From Phycomyces nitens (Eukaryota; Mucoromycota; Mucoromycetes; Mucorales; Phycomycetaceae), in assembly GCA_022702545.1 (NCBI GenBank), contig JAHRBC010000001.1, positions 8,308,001 through 8,372,000 of the forward strand: 64,000 bases of DNA, read 5' to 3'. The notes under the pieces were generated by a model. The model was not told where the DNA came from, did no database searches, and saw nothing but the letters and a program-made list of their open reading frames with translations. A program made the translations under genes and the position numbers. Below are positions 23,256 to 33,911 of this stretch, piece after piece. Each line of letters starts with the position of its first letter. Positions within the stretch are counted from its first letter, which is position 1.

Positions 23256-24275
23256 ATGGCAACCGATCCCAACGATCATATTGAAGAGGTGGTACAAGAG
23301 GTACAACGCCTACATTTAGACGAGACAGTGCCACTGAACGGCCGGTTGATACAAGTGGAATACAGCATGAGCGAGCTAATGGCTGAGACGCGAGAGCAGC
23401 GGGGCATTTTGGCCCAGATCACCTTGACCTTGGAACGTTTGGAAAGGCGGAACGAGGAGAACAGCCTGCACCAGCAACGAGGGGTCCATGTAGACGAGGC
23501 AAGACGATCTGACAGCTCTTCACATAGACACCACTCGGTCAAGGTCGCACCGCCACAACCATACGAAGGAAAACGCAAGCATAGCGACATCGTGCGATGG
23601 GTAGATGGGATGGAGAGATATCTGTATCATTGTCAAGTACACGAAGATGATGCATTGGACATTGCAGCCAGTTATCTCTCGGGGGCCGCCGCAGATTGGT
23701 TTACTCTCAGGAAAGATTATTTCCTTGACGGCAAGAACCGCACCTCTCTAATTACCTTTCACGAGTTTGCGGACGAATTAAAGACTCAATTCATGCCTGT
23801 AGACCACGAAAAGATGGCTTATGACAATTGGGCCAACTTGAAACAGACGGGCACCGTTAATGACTTCTCTAATGCATATTGCGACATCATGTTGCAGATC
23901 AGGAACATGGATCCATTTACACGCAAACATGGGTATATCGATCGGCTCAAGCCAGAGCTACAAGGCCATGTGTGGAACGCCAAGCCAGAGACGTTGCAAG
24001 ACGCCATAAGAATAGCCATGCAATGGGATGGTGTTAGGATCAGAAATCCTAAGCAAAACAATCTGCAACCGGTTCGACAACAAGCATATTCTGCACCTCG
24101 GGCAAGAAACAACACCTCCGCACCAATGGATTTGGACCGCATGCAAACCCATGCACCACGAAAGGTAGACCGACAGGAAGCACGACAGCAAGGTACATGC
24201 TACGAGTGTGGACAGCCAGGTCACTTGGTACGATTCTGTCCGGACCGTTCGGGAAAAGACAGTCGGACAGTTTAA
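23256..24275 (+). CDS. Gag of element B
   Basis: The 339-residue structural protein has a coiled N-terminal part (about residues 1-90), a capsid-like region with YEGKRKHSDIVRWVDGMERY and AASYLSGAAADWF, and one CCHC knuckle near the C-terminus (CYECGQPGHLVRFC) for RNA packaging. Shortly after the knuckle the frame reaches a slippery heptamer and then stops at TAA. Pol overlaps the last 79 bases in the -1 frame. Base composition is GC-richer than the flanks. Confidence 0.93.
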   Translation: MATDPNDHIEEVVQEVQRLHLDETVPLNGRLIQVEYSMSELMAETREQRGILAQITLTLERLERRNEENSLHQQRGVHVDEARRSDSSSHRHHSVKVAPPQPYEGKRKHSDIVRWVDGMERYLYHCQVHEDDALDIAASYLSGAAADWFTLRKDYFLDGKNRTSLITFHEFADELKTQFMPVDHEKMAYDNWANLKQTGTVNDFSNAYCDIMLQIRNMDPFTRKHGYIDRLKPELQGHVWNAKPETLQDAIRIAMQWDGVRIRNPKQNNLQPVRQQAYSAPRARNNTSAPMDLDRMQTHAPRKVDRQEARQQGTCYECGQPGHLVRFCPDRSGKDSRTV

Positions 24276-27200
24276 TGCAGGGGAACTCGTCCGGCAGCAC
24301 TTACCCTGCCCAAAACAACACTATGACACATTACAAACAACACAGTCCTCAAGAGGAGGAGACGGGATATACAAGCAGAGGAAGCCATGCCTACAGGTTC
24401 GAAGACCAAGATACCAAGGTTCCTCAGGTATATTATGACGAAGAACAAGCTTTCGCTTTGGCCAACCGATCAGAACTGACACTCTTTGCAGGCACTATCA
24501 AGGGACAAACAGTCAGAATCCTGATTGATAGCGGCGCCACCAGGAGCTTCATATCTGAAGAATTCAGTTCTCGAAACAATCTACCAATCACCTCAATCCT
24601 CAACTCCAATACAAGAGTGGAAGTAGCCAATGGAAACTTTGTCCAAGTCAATAAAGAAACATCCACTATACTACACATTGGTTCTCATTATCAAGTCCTC
24701 TTGTCTATGGTTTTGTTCCCTTTGACCAAGTTCGATGTGGTCTTGGGAAAAGACTGGTTGAGAACAGAGAATCCAAATATTGATTGGAGAACGGATTGTA
24801 TGCAGTTACAAGTAGATGGTCAATGGATTACACTGGACCCTTATGTTGCCCCAGTGTGGGAAAGTGATACTAAGGGAAAGCCCATCAAGTTATCAAGTAT
24901 GGAAAAGGAATGCGAAGAGGAAAGTGAGAGTTTTGCGCTGCTGACTTTCAAAGAAGCACGCAGATACTTGAAAGATGGATGTGAGGCGTACTTGGCTATG
25001 CTGGATGTTAAGGGAGAGTTGCATGAGATGCCCAACACTGCAGAACAATTCCTTAACATGACAATAGAGTGTGAGGAGGACACAGAAGACAGGTGGAGGC
25101 TCATCTGCGATGAATTCAATATTGTGTTTACACCCCACACCAAGCAAGACAATGATTTTTTATTGAGTATAGCCGAGCAGCCGTTGAAAACGATCACTGA
25201 GCAATTCTGGGATAAGATACGAGGAGAATTCAAAGATGTTTTCCGCGATGATCTCCCAGGTCCTAATCCAGAGTATAACGGTCCTCTAATGACAATCGAT
25301 ACTGGCAATTCCACCGCCATCAAGGGTACTACTTACCGAATGTCGCCACAAGAACTGGAGGAAATGAAAACACAGTTAGCTTCGCTAATGAAACGTGGAA
25401 TGATCCGTCCTTCGGCATCCCCTTGGAGCTCTCCTGTGATATTTGTGCGTAAAAAGAATGGACAAATGCGGATGTGCATAGATTATCGTGCTCTAAACAA
25501 TGTCACAGTCAAAAACCGTTATCCTTTACCACGCATCGATGAGACTTTTGATCAATTAGCTGGTGCACAGTACTTTTCAACAATTGATCTCACCTCTGGT
25601 TATTGGCAACTACAGATCGATCCAAAGGATGTCCCAAAAACTGCCTTCAATACACGCTATGGCCAATTTGAATTCCTGGTGATGCCATTCGGACTTACCA
25701 ATGCTCCACCAGTTTTCCAAGCCCTGATGAATGAAGTCTTGCGTGGATATATTGATCAGTTTGCTTGCGTATATTTAGATGATATTCTTATATACAGTAA
25801 GAGTAAGGAGGACCACATCAAGCATGTTCGTATGGTACTTGACCACCTTCGCAAACACCATCTGTATGCCAACCCGGCGAAATCGCACATTGGCTTGCAA
25901 GAAGTCCATTATGTGGGTCATGTCATTGGTAAGAAGGGTATCAAAGTCGAGGAATCCAAGATCGCAGCCATCAAGGAATGGCCCCAACCAGCTACAGTTC
26001 GAGAGGTTCGTTCCTTCCTTGGCCTGTCCAGTTACTACCGACGGTTCATAAAGGACTTTGCCAAGATTGCCGCACCACTACATGCCTTGACCAACGGTGT
26101 CGGTTTCAAGACACGGAAGGTTGACTGGTCTCCCAAGTGTGAAGTCGCATTCTCCACTCTCAAGCATGCCATGACTAATGCTCCAATTCTGCAACTGTAT
26201 GATCCAACTATTCCTGTCGTCATTGAGACAGACGCATCGGATTTTGCTATTGGAGCGACAATGTTGCAGAAGGAGAGGCCTGTCGCATTCTTCAGTCGCA
26301 AGCTGAAAGATGCCGAAATCAACTATGCTGCCACGCAACGCGAAATGCTGGCAATTGTGGCTGCACTGACTGAATGGCGTTGTTATATCGAGGGCCGACC
26401 GGTAACCGTCAGAACTGACCACAAACCTTTGACGTATTACCCTACACAGAAAGAGTTGCCTCCAAGAATGCGTCGATGGATTGAAGACTTGGCACACTAC
26501 TTTGTCACTTATGAATACAAGAAAGGCAAGGACAACATCGTTCCCGATGCCTTATCACGACGAGCTGACCACGAAGATCATCATGGAGGGGGAGAGGAGT
26601 GTGCTGATACCAATTCAGATCAGACAACGGCACACCTCAATCCCATGGTGGATACAGTTATCGATGATTGGCCTTTGTTGGTGCCCACATATCTGCAGCA
26701 AGGCACCATACCAGAAAATACACCACCTTTTGTTGTAGGGCAGTTACAACGACCTATTTGGAGGATTGGGGAACAGGGCGAAATATTGCGGGCGAACTCA
26801 AACGGACAATTCCGTAGCTTCATCCCATTTTCAGAACGTGCCAATCTAGTAACCACCTTCCACCGAGGCCATGGCCACTTGGGAGCGGATGGTATTCTAA
26901 GTCTTCTAAATTCAAGAGCATGGTGGCCAAAGATGAGGGACGAAGTACGTGCCTGGATTTCTACTTGTCCCAAGTGTCAAATGGCAAATCGTCCACTAGA
27001 CCATCAAGAAACAGCTGCCCTCTACCCTCTTACTCCTGTACAGCCTTTCGAGCGTTGGGGTATTGACTTTATCGGACCATGCCCACTCAGCCCACGGGGT
27101 AACAAATGGATACTCGTTGCCATAGATCACGCAACTAACTGGGCAGTGGCCAAGGCTATACCCGAAGCAACAGAAGACGCAGTGGCTAATTTCATATATC

Positions 27201-27937
27201 ACGAAATCATGATCCCATTTGGATGTCCCAAAGAAATACTATCTGATCAAGGATGTAACTTCATGGCCAGAACATTACACCAGTATTTAGACATCCAAAA
27301 CATTCACCACCTTCGAACATCACCGTATCACCCACGAACAAATGGAAAAACAGAACGGTTCAATCAAACTCTCAGTGGAATGATAATCAAGTTAGCAGGA
27401 AATCGAAGGGAACAATGGGACAAATACTTAGAACAAGCATTGTTCGCAACCAGAGTCAGGATTCACGATGTAACAGGATATAGTCCATTCTTCCTGGTAT
27501 ATGGTCGTGAGCCGGTGTTACCCGGAGACCCCACGGAACCAAACCTTTGTGAGATTCGCGAAGCTAGTTCAACTGTATATGACAGAATCATACCATTGAA
27601 CACAGCAAGGGATATAGCACAAGAGAATCAGCAAAAAGCAATGGAAAGAATGACAGCAAGTCATGAGAAGAAAGTGGGAAAGAGACAAACGTTTGCAGTG
27701 AATGATTGGGTCGTAATGAAGAAGGAAAACAGAAAGAAGTTCGAATTTGCTTGGAAAGGACCATTTCAAGTTGTACGAACTACCACGATGGACACCTATC
27801 AGCTAAAGACACCAACCGGAAGAATCCTGGGTAGCTACATCCATTCGAACTTATTAAAGCCCATCAAACTCGGCGAGGCCTCGCCCCGTTCCCTTTGGGA
27901 TACTACTCGACCAAGAACGGGAGGTCAACAGTCTTGA
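24197..27937 (+). CDS. Pol of element B (protease, RT, RNase H, integrase)
   Basis: The reading is effective from about 24,257 after the frameshift. Order is protease (ILIDSGATRSFIS), reverse transcriptase (YPLPRIDETFDQLAG, then the catalytic YLDDILIYS), RNase H (ETDASDFAIGATMLQ and TDHKPLTY), and integrase. The integrase has an HHCC finger (HRGHGHLGADG, CPKCQ) and a DDE core (WGIDFIGP, LSDQGCNF, NGKTERFNQ), followed by a GPF-type module (WKGPFQVVRTT). No chromodomain is visible. The frame is open for 1,246 codons including the overlap, and all catalytic residues are present. It ends just before the purine tract. Confidence 0.94.
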   Translation: MLRVWTARSLGTILSGPFGKRQSDSLMQGNSSGSTYPAQNNTMTHYKQHSPQEEETGYTSRGSHAYRFEDQDTKVPQVYYDEEQAFALANRSELTLFAGTIKGQTVRILIDSGATRSFISEEFSSRNNLPITSILNSNTRVEVANGNFVQVNKETSTILHIGSHYQVLLSMVLFPLTKFDVVLGKDWLRTENPNIDWRTDCMQLQVDGQWITLDPYVAPVWESDTKGKPIKLSSMEKECEEESESFALLTFKEARRYLKDGCEAYLAMLDVKGELHEMPNTAEQFLNMTIECEEDTEDRWRLICDEFNIVFTPHTKQDNDFLLSIAEQPLKTITEQFWDKIRGEFKDVFRDDLPGPNPEYNGPLMTIDTGNSTAIKGTTYRMSPQELEEMKTQLASLMKRGMIRPSASPWSSPVIFVRKKNGQMRMCIDYRALNNVTVKNRYPLPRIDETFDQLAGAQYFSTIDLTSGYWQLQIDPKDVPKTAFNTRYGQFEFLVMPFGLTNAPPVFQALMNEVLRGYIDQFACVYLDDILIYSKSKEDHIKHVRMVLDHLRKHHLYANPAKSHIGLQEVHYVGHVIGKKGIKVEESKIAAIKEWPQPATVREVRSFLGLSSYYRRFIKDFAKIAAPLHALTNGVGFKTRKVDWSPKCEVAFSTLKHAMTNAPILQLYDPTIPVVIETDASDFAIGATMLQKERPVAFFSRKLKDAEINYAATQREMLAIVAALTEWRCYIEGRPVTVRTDHKPLTYYPTQKELPPRMRRWIEDLAHYFVTYEYKKGKDNIVPDALSRRADHEDHHGGGEECADTNSDQTTAHLNPMVDTVIDDWPLLVPTYLQQGTIPENTPPFVVGQLQRPIWRIGEQGEILRANSNGQFRSFIPFSERANLVTTFHRGHGHLGADGILSLLNSRAWWPKMRDEVRAWISTCPKCQMANRPLDHQETAALYPLTPVQPFERWGIDFIGPCPLSPRGNKWILVAIDHATNWAVAKAIPEATEDAVANFIYHEIMIPFGCPKEILSDQGCNFMARTLHQYLDIQNIHHLRTSPYHPRTNGKTERFNQTLSGMIIKLAGNRREQWDKYLEQALFATRVRIHDVTGYSPFFLVYGREPVLPGDPTEPNLCEIREASSTVYDRIIPLNTARDIAQENQQKAMERMTASHEKKVGKRQTFAVNDWVVMKKENRKKFEFAWKGPFQVVRTTTMDTYQLKTPTGRILGSYIHSNLLKPIKLGEASPRSLWDTTRPRTGGQQS
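24251..24257 (+). promoter_or_regulatory. -1 ribosomal frameshift heptamer GGGAAAA (element B)
   Basis: In the gag frame the codons read TCG GGA AAA, so the heptamer fits the X XXY YYZ rule exactly. Slipping back one base enters the pol frame. The gag stop is 16 bases downstream. The predicted Gag-Pol is about 1,560 residues. No downstream pseudoknot was worked out. Confidence 0.8.
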
Positions 27938-27949
27938 GGAGGGGAGTAG
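27932..27949 (+). promoter_or_regulatory. Polypurine tract of element B
   Basis: GTCTTGAGGAGGGGAGTAG runs into the 3' LTR and primes plus-strand DNA. It follows the pol stop codon. Confidence 0.75.
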
Positions 27950-28151
27950 TGTCGCCAGCGACACGTGACTTAGCAAAGGATCGCTATTATAAATAAGTTC
28001 AGACAGCGATATTTAATAAAGACAGTTCTCTTCCTATTAAAGATCGCATCTACTTTATTGTCTGCCAGACGTTGTCTTCAAAAAGATCCTTGCTAGACTC
28101 TCCCTTGATATCTGATAGCATATCACGTGTAGGGAAGTCTCGCCGGTAACA
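27950..28151 (+). repeat. 3' LTR of element B
   Basis: Matches the 5' LTR except for two single-base differences in its last 25 bases (GTAGGG for GTAGGT and GCCGGT for GCCAGT). Confidence 0.93.
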
Positions 28152-29699
28152 GATTCAATTTAACAATAACAGAAATTTACAGAGAATTGAAACCTGTCAA
28201 ATCACAATCGATCTGAATTAACCCAATATCCAGGTACTTCATTTCAAATGACTATAAAGACGTTTCTCTATTGTCTTGAAGCACTGAGATGCAAATTGGC
28301 CTTGATATTGTTTTTGGGCTCAATCCATCATGCTTTCCGCAGCATGCTTCAAAGGTGAATTTTTTTTCAGACTCTCTCTTTTTTTCTTTGGTTCCCTTTA
28401 TTTTTCCTTTTCCTGGCCTTTTTGATATTGGGGCCTTTCTCTGGTAAGACATTTTTTATACCTCTTTATACATGTAGCAAAATTAATCAAAACACGATAT
28501 GTCAATTTTACTTGTAATTTATTTCCAAAGTAAAAGAGAAACTAAATTTCTGTATATTCTAGAATTTGTGTTTAAGTATCTGGCTGAGTGTTAATATGAT
28601 AATAATTGGTAGCTTGGTTTAAATCTACTTGTGTAGATTTCACTATGTAGCTTTTGTTGTCCCATAATAAATTATTGTACTATGGTGGTTTTACCACAAT
28701 ACACACAAATTAATCTCTTTTTCATAGATATGCGCTCCCATTGCAACTCATCCTTTCCACAATGGCCATCTAGACAAATACTTACTGGCCACATTCACTG
28801 ATACCATCATCTTGATAAAAATTATTTTCACTTTCTCTCTTAGATTGGCCAAACAACTTATATAAGGATGCCATCGGCACCAGGTAAAAAAAATTCTTTC
28901 AATCATACTTGTTCCCTCTCTGACTCTATTCCATTGTAGACTGCCCTTTTTATTCATGCCATTGGCCTCTTCCATCATTTGCAATTGTAATCATAAAGAT
29001 AATATTCTTTATAAATCTCTTTTTGCTTATCCAAAATATTATTCAGACTATTTATTAATTACTATTATTATGTGTTTTATAGACTCACTTGGGCTTCCTT
29101 TGCACACCATGTCCCCTACTTTGATAACTCATTTGGCTCCTGGTATGTAAATTAAATATATCATCACTCTGTTCACCCATATTAATTTTTATTCCCTTTT
29201 TTATAGTAAAACCCGCCACACAGCCCATCCAGCCTTAAAATTCAAGTCCCCTTTGTGCACTCTTGCCCACCTCTTGCAATGTAAGTATCTTTTGACACAC
29301 AAAAATTTTCTCTTTGTACCCCATATCATTAACACTTCTTTTATCTTTTACAGAACACTCCCGCAGCCCAAAAAATCACTGGATATTCATATTTTTGCAG
29401 GTATTTTTTATGTAGAAAAATATTCCATCCAAATAGCAGCAGGCAACTGGGTAGAAACGGCTAGGCCATAGAAATAGGCGTAATAGTAGACCCTAAACCT
29501 AGAAACATCCTATTCTTTCTAATAAAAATAAAAACATAAAACATTATCAATCAATTATAAATGGGAAATCAAATAATGGGTGATATATTATTGGTCAAGA
29601 AGAATAAAGAAGATGGTTAGCAAGGTTAAATACTACACTATGAGGATGAAAAAAGTGTAGTAAAGATGTAAAATACTACAGTATTAATACATACTGCTA
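28152..29699. other. AT-rich region with splice-like signals but no clear protein
   Basis: Several GTATGT/GTAAGT donors and TTTTATAG/TTTTACAG acceptors punctuate 28,860-29,400, with short GC-richer blocks between (for example around 29,092-29,142 and 29,207-29,280). The blocks do not form one reading frame I recognise. This may be a spliced noncoding transcript or a decayed gene. A perfect hairpin AAATCTAC-TTGT-GTAGATTT lies near 28,620-28,640. Confidence 0.3.
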
Positions 29700-29824
29700 G
29701 CAGCTAAGACCAGGTTGTTCTCAAGAGGGACTTGTCTACAACCAAAATGTTATAAACAACTGGACTACCTAATCTACCACCCACCAGCAACCAACCAACC
29801 GTATTTCAACAGAGTAACACACCA

Positions 29825-30880
29825 TTGCATGCCTCGCCTCTATCTACCTCAACAATGGAACCAACTAAAACTTCAACAACACCCCAGATCCCCCCTCAGA
29901 CTGCCGCAGTCCCCATTTTTGGAAACTGGGCTCGTGTTGCTCGGGGAAAACCTACTACCATCTTCAATAATGTAGCTGCTAAATCGCAGATCAAACAACA
30001 TAATGCTAACAAGCTTTGGATTTCATCTAATGAGGACAATACTGTTGTGTTTGACATTACCCATAGTGGCTTAGACGCCTCACAGTTTTTTCAGGCACTC
30101 AAAGCTCAGTACCCCAGTGTAGTAGGAGCCTTGGGGCAAGATTGCAAAGATTGCAATATTGTTATCATTTTGTTTGATACAGCAGAGGATGTACCTCATG
30201 CCTGCACTGAAGGTGTTGTTGTTCAACACCAAACCTTCTTAGACACTCCCACCCTTGGGGGTGACAGTAAAGTTCTTCACGTCTATTTAGACAAATTGCC
30301 ACTCTGCAATTCACAAAAGTTGGAATTGCAAGTCAAAGAAGTGCTGGGTCAATATGATCAAGTGATCCATATTGGACTCTATATGGACCTGCAATTTAAG
30401 TTATTTGGAGGAAAGAGTTTTGTTATATTAGATACCTTACCAGTTGAGGAGGTGGAATACCTGGCCCTGTCACATAAGATTGACTTTTGAGGAGAGAGAG
30501 AAGTATACGTCAAATAGCAGGACATGCCAGTTGTGTGCAATTACTGCCACAGTGAGGGCCATAAGAAAACACAATGCCCTAAAAAGAATAATAAGTCCTC
30601 CCACCTCTGTTATAGCTGTAAGCAACCAGGCCATATTCGCACTCAATGTCCAGATGAAACAGAGACCAGGGAGCATAAAAGACAGCATCAGGAAGACTTG
30701 CCAGTCAACAATGTGTATAAGACACAACAAGAGAACAGCATTGTAGATGTGGATGCAATTGCTATGAGAGACACCAACCAAGCCTTACAGGCAGAGATTG
30801 TTCACATGGCTAAAGTGCAATTGGAATTGCAGACAACAATTAGCCAGAAAGAAACATGGATCAATGAACTTGTAGCTAAA
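29825..30880 (+). pseudogene. LINE ORF1 with two CCHC knuckles, broken
   Basis: The likely start is the ATG at 29,855 (MEPTKTSTTPQ). An RNA-binding-like domain runs to 30,490, where a TGA and then a TAG interrupt the frame. The same frame resumes with two knuckles (CNYCHSEGHKKTQC and CYSCKQPGHIRTQC, both C-x2-C-x4-H-x4-C) and a coiled C-terminal part. A one-base shift near TTTTGAGG would remove the first stop. ORF1 proteins coat LINE RNA. This copy is inactive. Confidence 0.75.
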
Positions 30881-31182
30881 TAGGATACTTGTAAGCAGTC
30901 TCAATACATAGATGCACCCAGCAAACGATGCCAAGAATGTCAAGACGCTCTCCTTCCTAAGGGTAATGAGATCCAAGAAGACACAGATGGCAATACCAAG
31001 ATGGGTGGCCATGAAGATAATAAAGAGAAACCTCTGAAAGATAAACAGAAGAGACATCTGAAAAACGGTATTGGTAAGTCCAATATCATTGAAGTTTCAA
31101 GACGTCACACACCCCTTCAAAACACCTCCACCTATACACCTGCCCATGAGATCATCATCATCAATGGTCCAGAGCAGTAATT

Positions 31183-31409
31183 ATGACATACCAACTGAAG
31201 ATAGCCTTGAAAAAGTTGTTGACCAACTCAAGGAAACACTTTGCACGACATCTACGCAACCAAAAATTTGACATATTAGCCATCCAAGAAACTCACACCA
31301 ATACAGATATCACCCAACAATCCATATCTATCATATTACAAGCAACCTCCAGTACTTGGTCACATCACTGTGGCCTTGTTTCTTTCAACCCTGACTTATA
31401 CATAGAACC
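31183..31409 (+). pseudogene. LINE ORF2 endonuclease start, truncated
   Basis: The motif KFDILAIQETHTN is the N-terminal metal-binding strand of APE-type LINE endonucleases. The frame continues to the LTR of element A, which cuts it off. Confidence 0.7.
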
Positions 31410-31697
31410 TGTAAGGAACATCTTATTGGTCAAGATTTATTGACCTATCATAACAAGATCCGGACATCGCACCTCTAAGACCAATAGTATTCTTCCCTTG
31501 ACTTCCTTGTAAAGACACTTCATAGAACCAATCATTATAATTATCTTATTAGACATTAGCTAGAAATATTCATATAAATACCCCTAGAGCTTGATCATAG
31601 AAGGATCAAGTGAACAACATCTTTATTAAAGGAATCTATCTTCAAACTCTCTGCCTGTTTTCTCTGTTCTTGCCTTTGTCTAGATTGGTTCCTGACA
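31410..31697 (+). repeat. 5' LTR of element A (family I)
   Basis: TGTAAGGAACATC..GGTTCCTGACA. It matches the solo LTRs at 21,122 and 22,224. Downstream sequence does not start with TGG, so the primer site is not obvious. Confidence 0.88.
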
Positions 31698-31788
31698 GTT
31701 TGTTCACTTCTACAAAATTCCTGCCTATACTGCTCCGTCCTGCTCCAGTTTAACAACCACCACCTCCAGCTCCGGTTCTTATAAGACT

Positions 31789-32781
31789 ATGCCTGAATAT
31801 GGAGAATCTTCGGAAATGGCCCGCCTAATCCTGGAAATGGCGACCATGCGACAAGAACTTGAAGAGCTTCGTGCTCTAAAAACTCCTACCACCAACCAAG
31901 AACACACCTTTATGGAGAATCAGCCAACCCAAACACAGTACCCTCCTCCACAGTATGAGCCCAAGGTAGCTGACCCTGAGGCCTTTCATGGTGATCATCA
32001 TCTTGCTGGAGATTTCATTCTCCAGCTACAACTGGTATTCATGTCTCAACCCATGCATTATTATAATGAAGGGTCCAAGGTCTCTTTTGCTGCTTCTCGT
32101 CTCCGTGGTCCTGCCTTCTCTTGGTTTGCTCCCTATCTGCGTCAAAATAACCAGGCTATACTACAAGACTTCTCTGCTTTTGTCCGCGAATTTAACGTTG
32201 CCTTTGGTGATCCTGATGCATCAGGAAATGCTGAAAGAAAACTCATGACAATAACCCAAGGGTGTCGTTCTGTTGCTGTTCTTGCTGGCGAATTTTGTCA
32301 TATTGACTCTGATGTCTCCTGGAATGAGTCTGCTCTCTGTGCTGCATTCTACCGTGCACTTAATGAGGAAATCAAAGATGAACTTTGCAAAGTCCCACAA
32401 AGACCAACGTCTATGAATGAACTTGTCAAAGTCACCACTAGAATTGATAACCGCTTCCAAGAACGCTGCCTTGAACGCTCGCATGGTCCTCGTCACCCTC
32501 ATTTCTCCTTGTATAACCCTGCTCAAACCAATCCCCATACCAACGCACCAGCCTCTCCCCAATATACCGGTCCCGCACCAATGGAAATTGATGCGTTGCG
32601 TGTAACACCAAGAGGGCCATTACCTCAAGCCGAAAAGGATTGCCGAAGAGCCCAAGGTCTCTGTCTGTATTGTGGCCAAGCTGGCCATATGGTCTGTCAG
32701 TGCCCCGCCAAGTCTGCTCCTCCCATGGAAATCCTTGCCACAATCAACCAGGGAAAAGACCAGGTCCAGATACCCCAGTAA
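31789..32781 (+). CDS. Gag of element A
   Basis: The 330-residue protein has a short coiled N-terminus (LILEMATMRQELEELRAL), a retrotransposon-gag capsid region (FHGDHHLAGDFILQLQLVF, SRLRGPAFSWFAPYL) and a CCHC knuckle (CLYCGQAGHMVCQC). Like element B, it ends just after a GGGAAAA heptamer, and pol follows in the -1 frame. It is open and undamaged although the rest of the element is broken. Confidence 0.9.
   Translation: MPEYGESSEMARLILEMATMRQELEELRALKTPTTNQEHTFMENQPTQTQYPPPQYEPKVADPEAFHGDHHLAGDFILQLQLVFMSQPMHYYNEGSKVSFAASRLRGPAFSWFAPYLRQNNQAILQDFSAFVREFNVAFGDPDASGNAERKLMTITQGCRSVAVLAGEFCHIDSDVSWNESALCAAFYRALNEEIKDELCKVPQRPTSMNELVKVTTRIDNRFQERCLERSHGPRHPHFSLYNPAQTNPHTNAPASPQYTGPAPMEIDALRVTPRGPLPQAEKDCRRAQGLCLYCGQAGHMVCQCPAKSAPPMEILATINQGKDQVQIPQ
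32751..32757 (+). promoter_or_regulatory. -1 ribosomal frameshift heptamer GGGAAAA (element A)
   Basis: Gag codons read CAG GGA AAA, which places the heptamer in the slippery phase. The -1 frame continues as KRPGPDTPVRVGILDN into protease. The gag TAA is 22 bases downstream. Confidence 0.78.
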
Positions 32782-33560
32782 GGGTGGGTATTCTGGACAA
32801 TCCTCTTCTGACTCCCCCAGACCCTCCAGACCCTACACCACCTTTGACCACCTCCGAAAGCCACCTTGTCCTCCCAGTTTCCTTATCCTTTGATGGAGCC
32901 ACAATCCACACTCAAGCCCTTGTGGATTCTGGTGCCCACAGTAGTTTCATTAGTGAAGATTTGGTAAAGAAGTATAATATTCCCACAATCAATAAAAACA
33001 CACCTTTGCCAATTTATGTAGTTGATGGACAGGAACTAGAGGGTGGTGCAATTACTAAAGAAACTCTGCCTATTACTCTTACTGTTGGTAATCACCTAGA
33101 AACCGCTAGTTTCCATGTCCTCCCTATCTCTACCTACCCTATAATCCTTGGCACCAGCTGGTGTGCTCGCCACAATCCAATTGTTCTCTCTTGGAAAAAG
33201 CAAACTGTGTCCTTTAACAATACAAATACTCCTTCCTCTGTCTCTGTTCCTGTCATTTCGATACCCAAGCCGTTATCTCTGTCCTCTGTCTCCACCTCTG
33301 TTCCTGCTCCTCATTTGTCTGTCCCAGTTTCTTGTCCATCTGTCCCAGTTTCTCGTCTGTCTGTCCCAGTTTCTCGTCTGTCTGTCCCTGCTCCTCATCC
33401 ATCTGTCCCTGCTCCTCGTCCATCTGTCCCAGTTCCATCCTTTCCGATTGCTGCTTCTAGTCTGCCTGACATTGTCCAACCAGTTATACTTGACCAACTT
33501 CCTCCCACAATTGTAGTACCATCGAAATATACCGAGTTCTCTTCTGTATTTAGTAAGGCT
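32757..33560 (+). pseudogene. Pol N-terminus of element A: protease and repeat linker
   Basis: Reads in the -1 frame. The protease carries LVDSGAHSSFIS and ends with the usual PIILGTSW. A Ser/Val/Pro linker made of 7-residue units (SVPVSRL, SVPAPHP, SVPAPRP) follows, encoded by a 21-base tandem repeat at about 33,297-33,440. The frame breaks at 33,561 where the CACTA-ended element begins. Confidence 0.85.
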
Positions 33561-33911
33561 CACTACGGCGGAAGGACCGGTAGCTGTGCCAAAAACAGTA
33601 GCATAACTACCGTTTTTTATGATTTTAGAGCACTTTATCTCCGCAGATTGTGGTTGAAAGGTAATGTCATCGATCCTGAATCATAAAAGTTGCATGGAAT
33701 GTCTTTTCATCAGGCAATGAGGTAGTTGCAGTACCATAGAAAGGGCTCGTAAGTTTTTAGGCAACCTTGTTTATTGAAATGAGCATTTTATTTGGTGTTA
33801 AAGATGTTGCGCATTTTTGAGAAAAATAATTTTTTGCCTGTGTGAACAAAACGGTAGTTATGCTACCGTTTTTTTGAAACCAAATTTTTATTTTTGGCAT
33901 TATTAGCCATT

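Larger units (their letters stand above)
23026..28151 (+). mobile_element. Near-intact Ty3-type LTR retrotransposon (element B)
   Basis: The element has 202-base LTRs, a TGG primer site, gag, an overlapping pol in the -1 frame, and a purine tract before the 3' LTR. The two LTRs differ at two positions, both near the right end, so the insertion is fairly recent. Flanks show a 4-base duplication GATT (23,022-23,025 and 28,152-28,155), or 5 bases if the last A of the LTR is counted. No broken codon was found in gag or pol. It could be autonomous. Confidence 0.93.
29700..31409 (+). mobile_element. 5' part of a non-LTR (LINE-type) retrotransposon, truncated by element A
   Basis: An ORF1-like zinc-knuckle protein is followed by the beginning of an endonuclease frame. 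The sequence stops where the LTR of element A begins at 31,410. The rest of the LINE (reverse transcriptase, tail) was not found elsewhere in the window. Confidence 0.75.
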
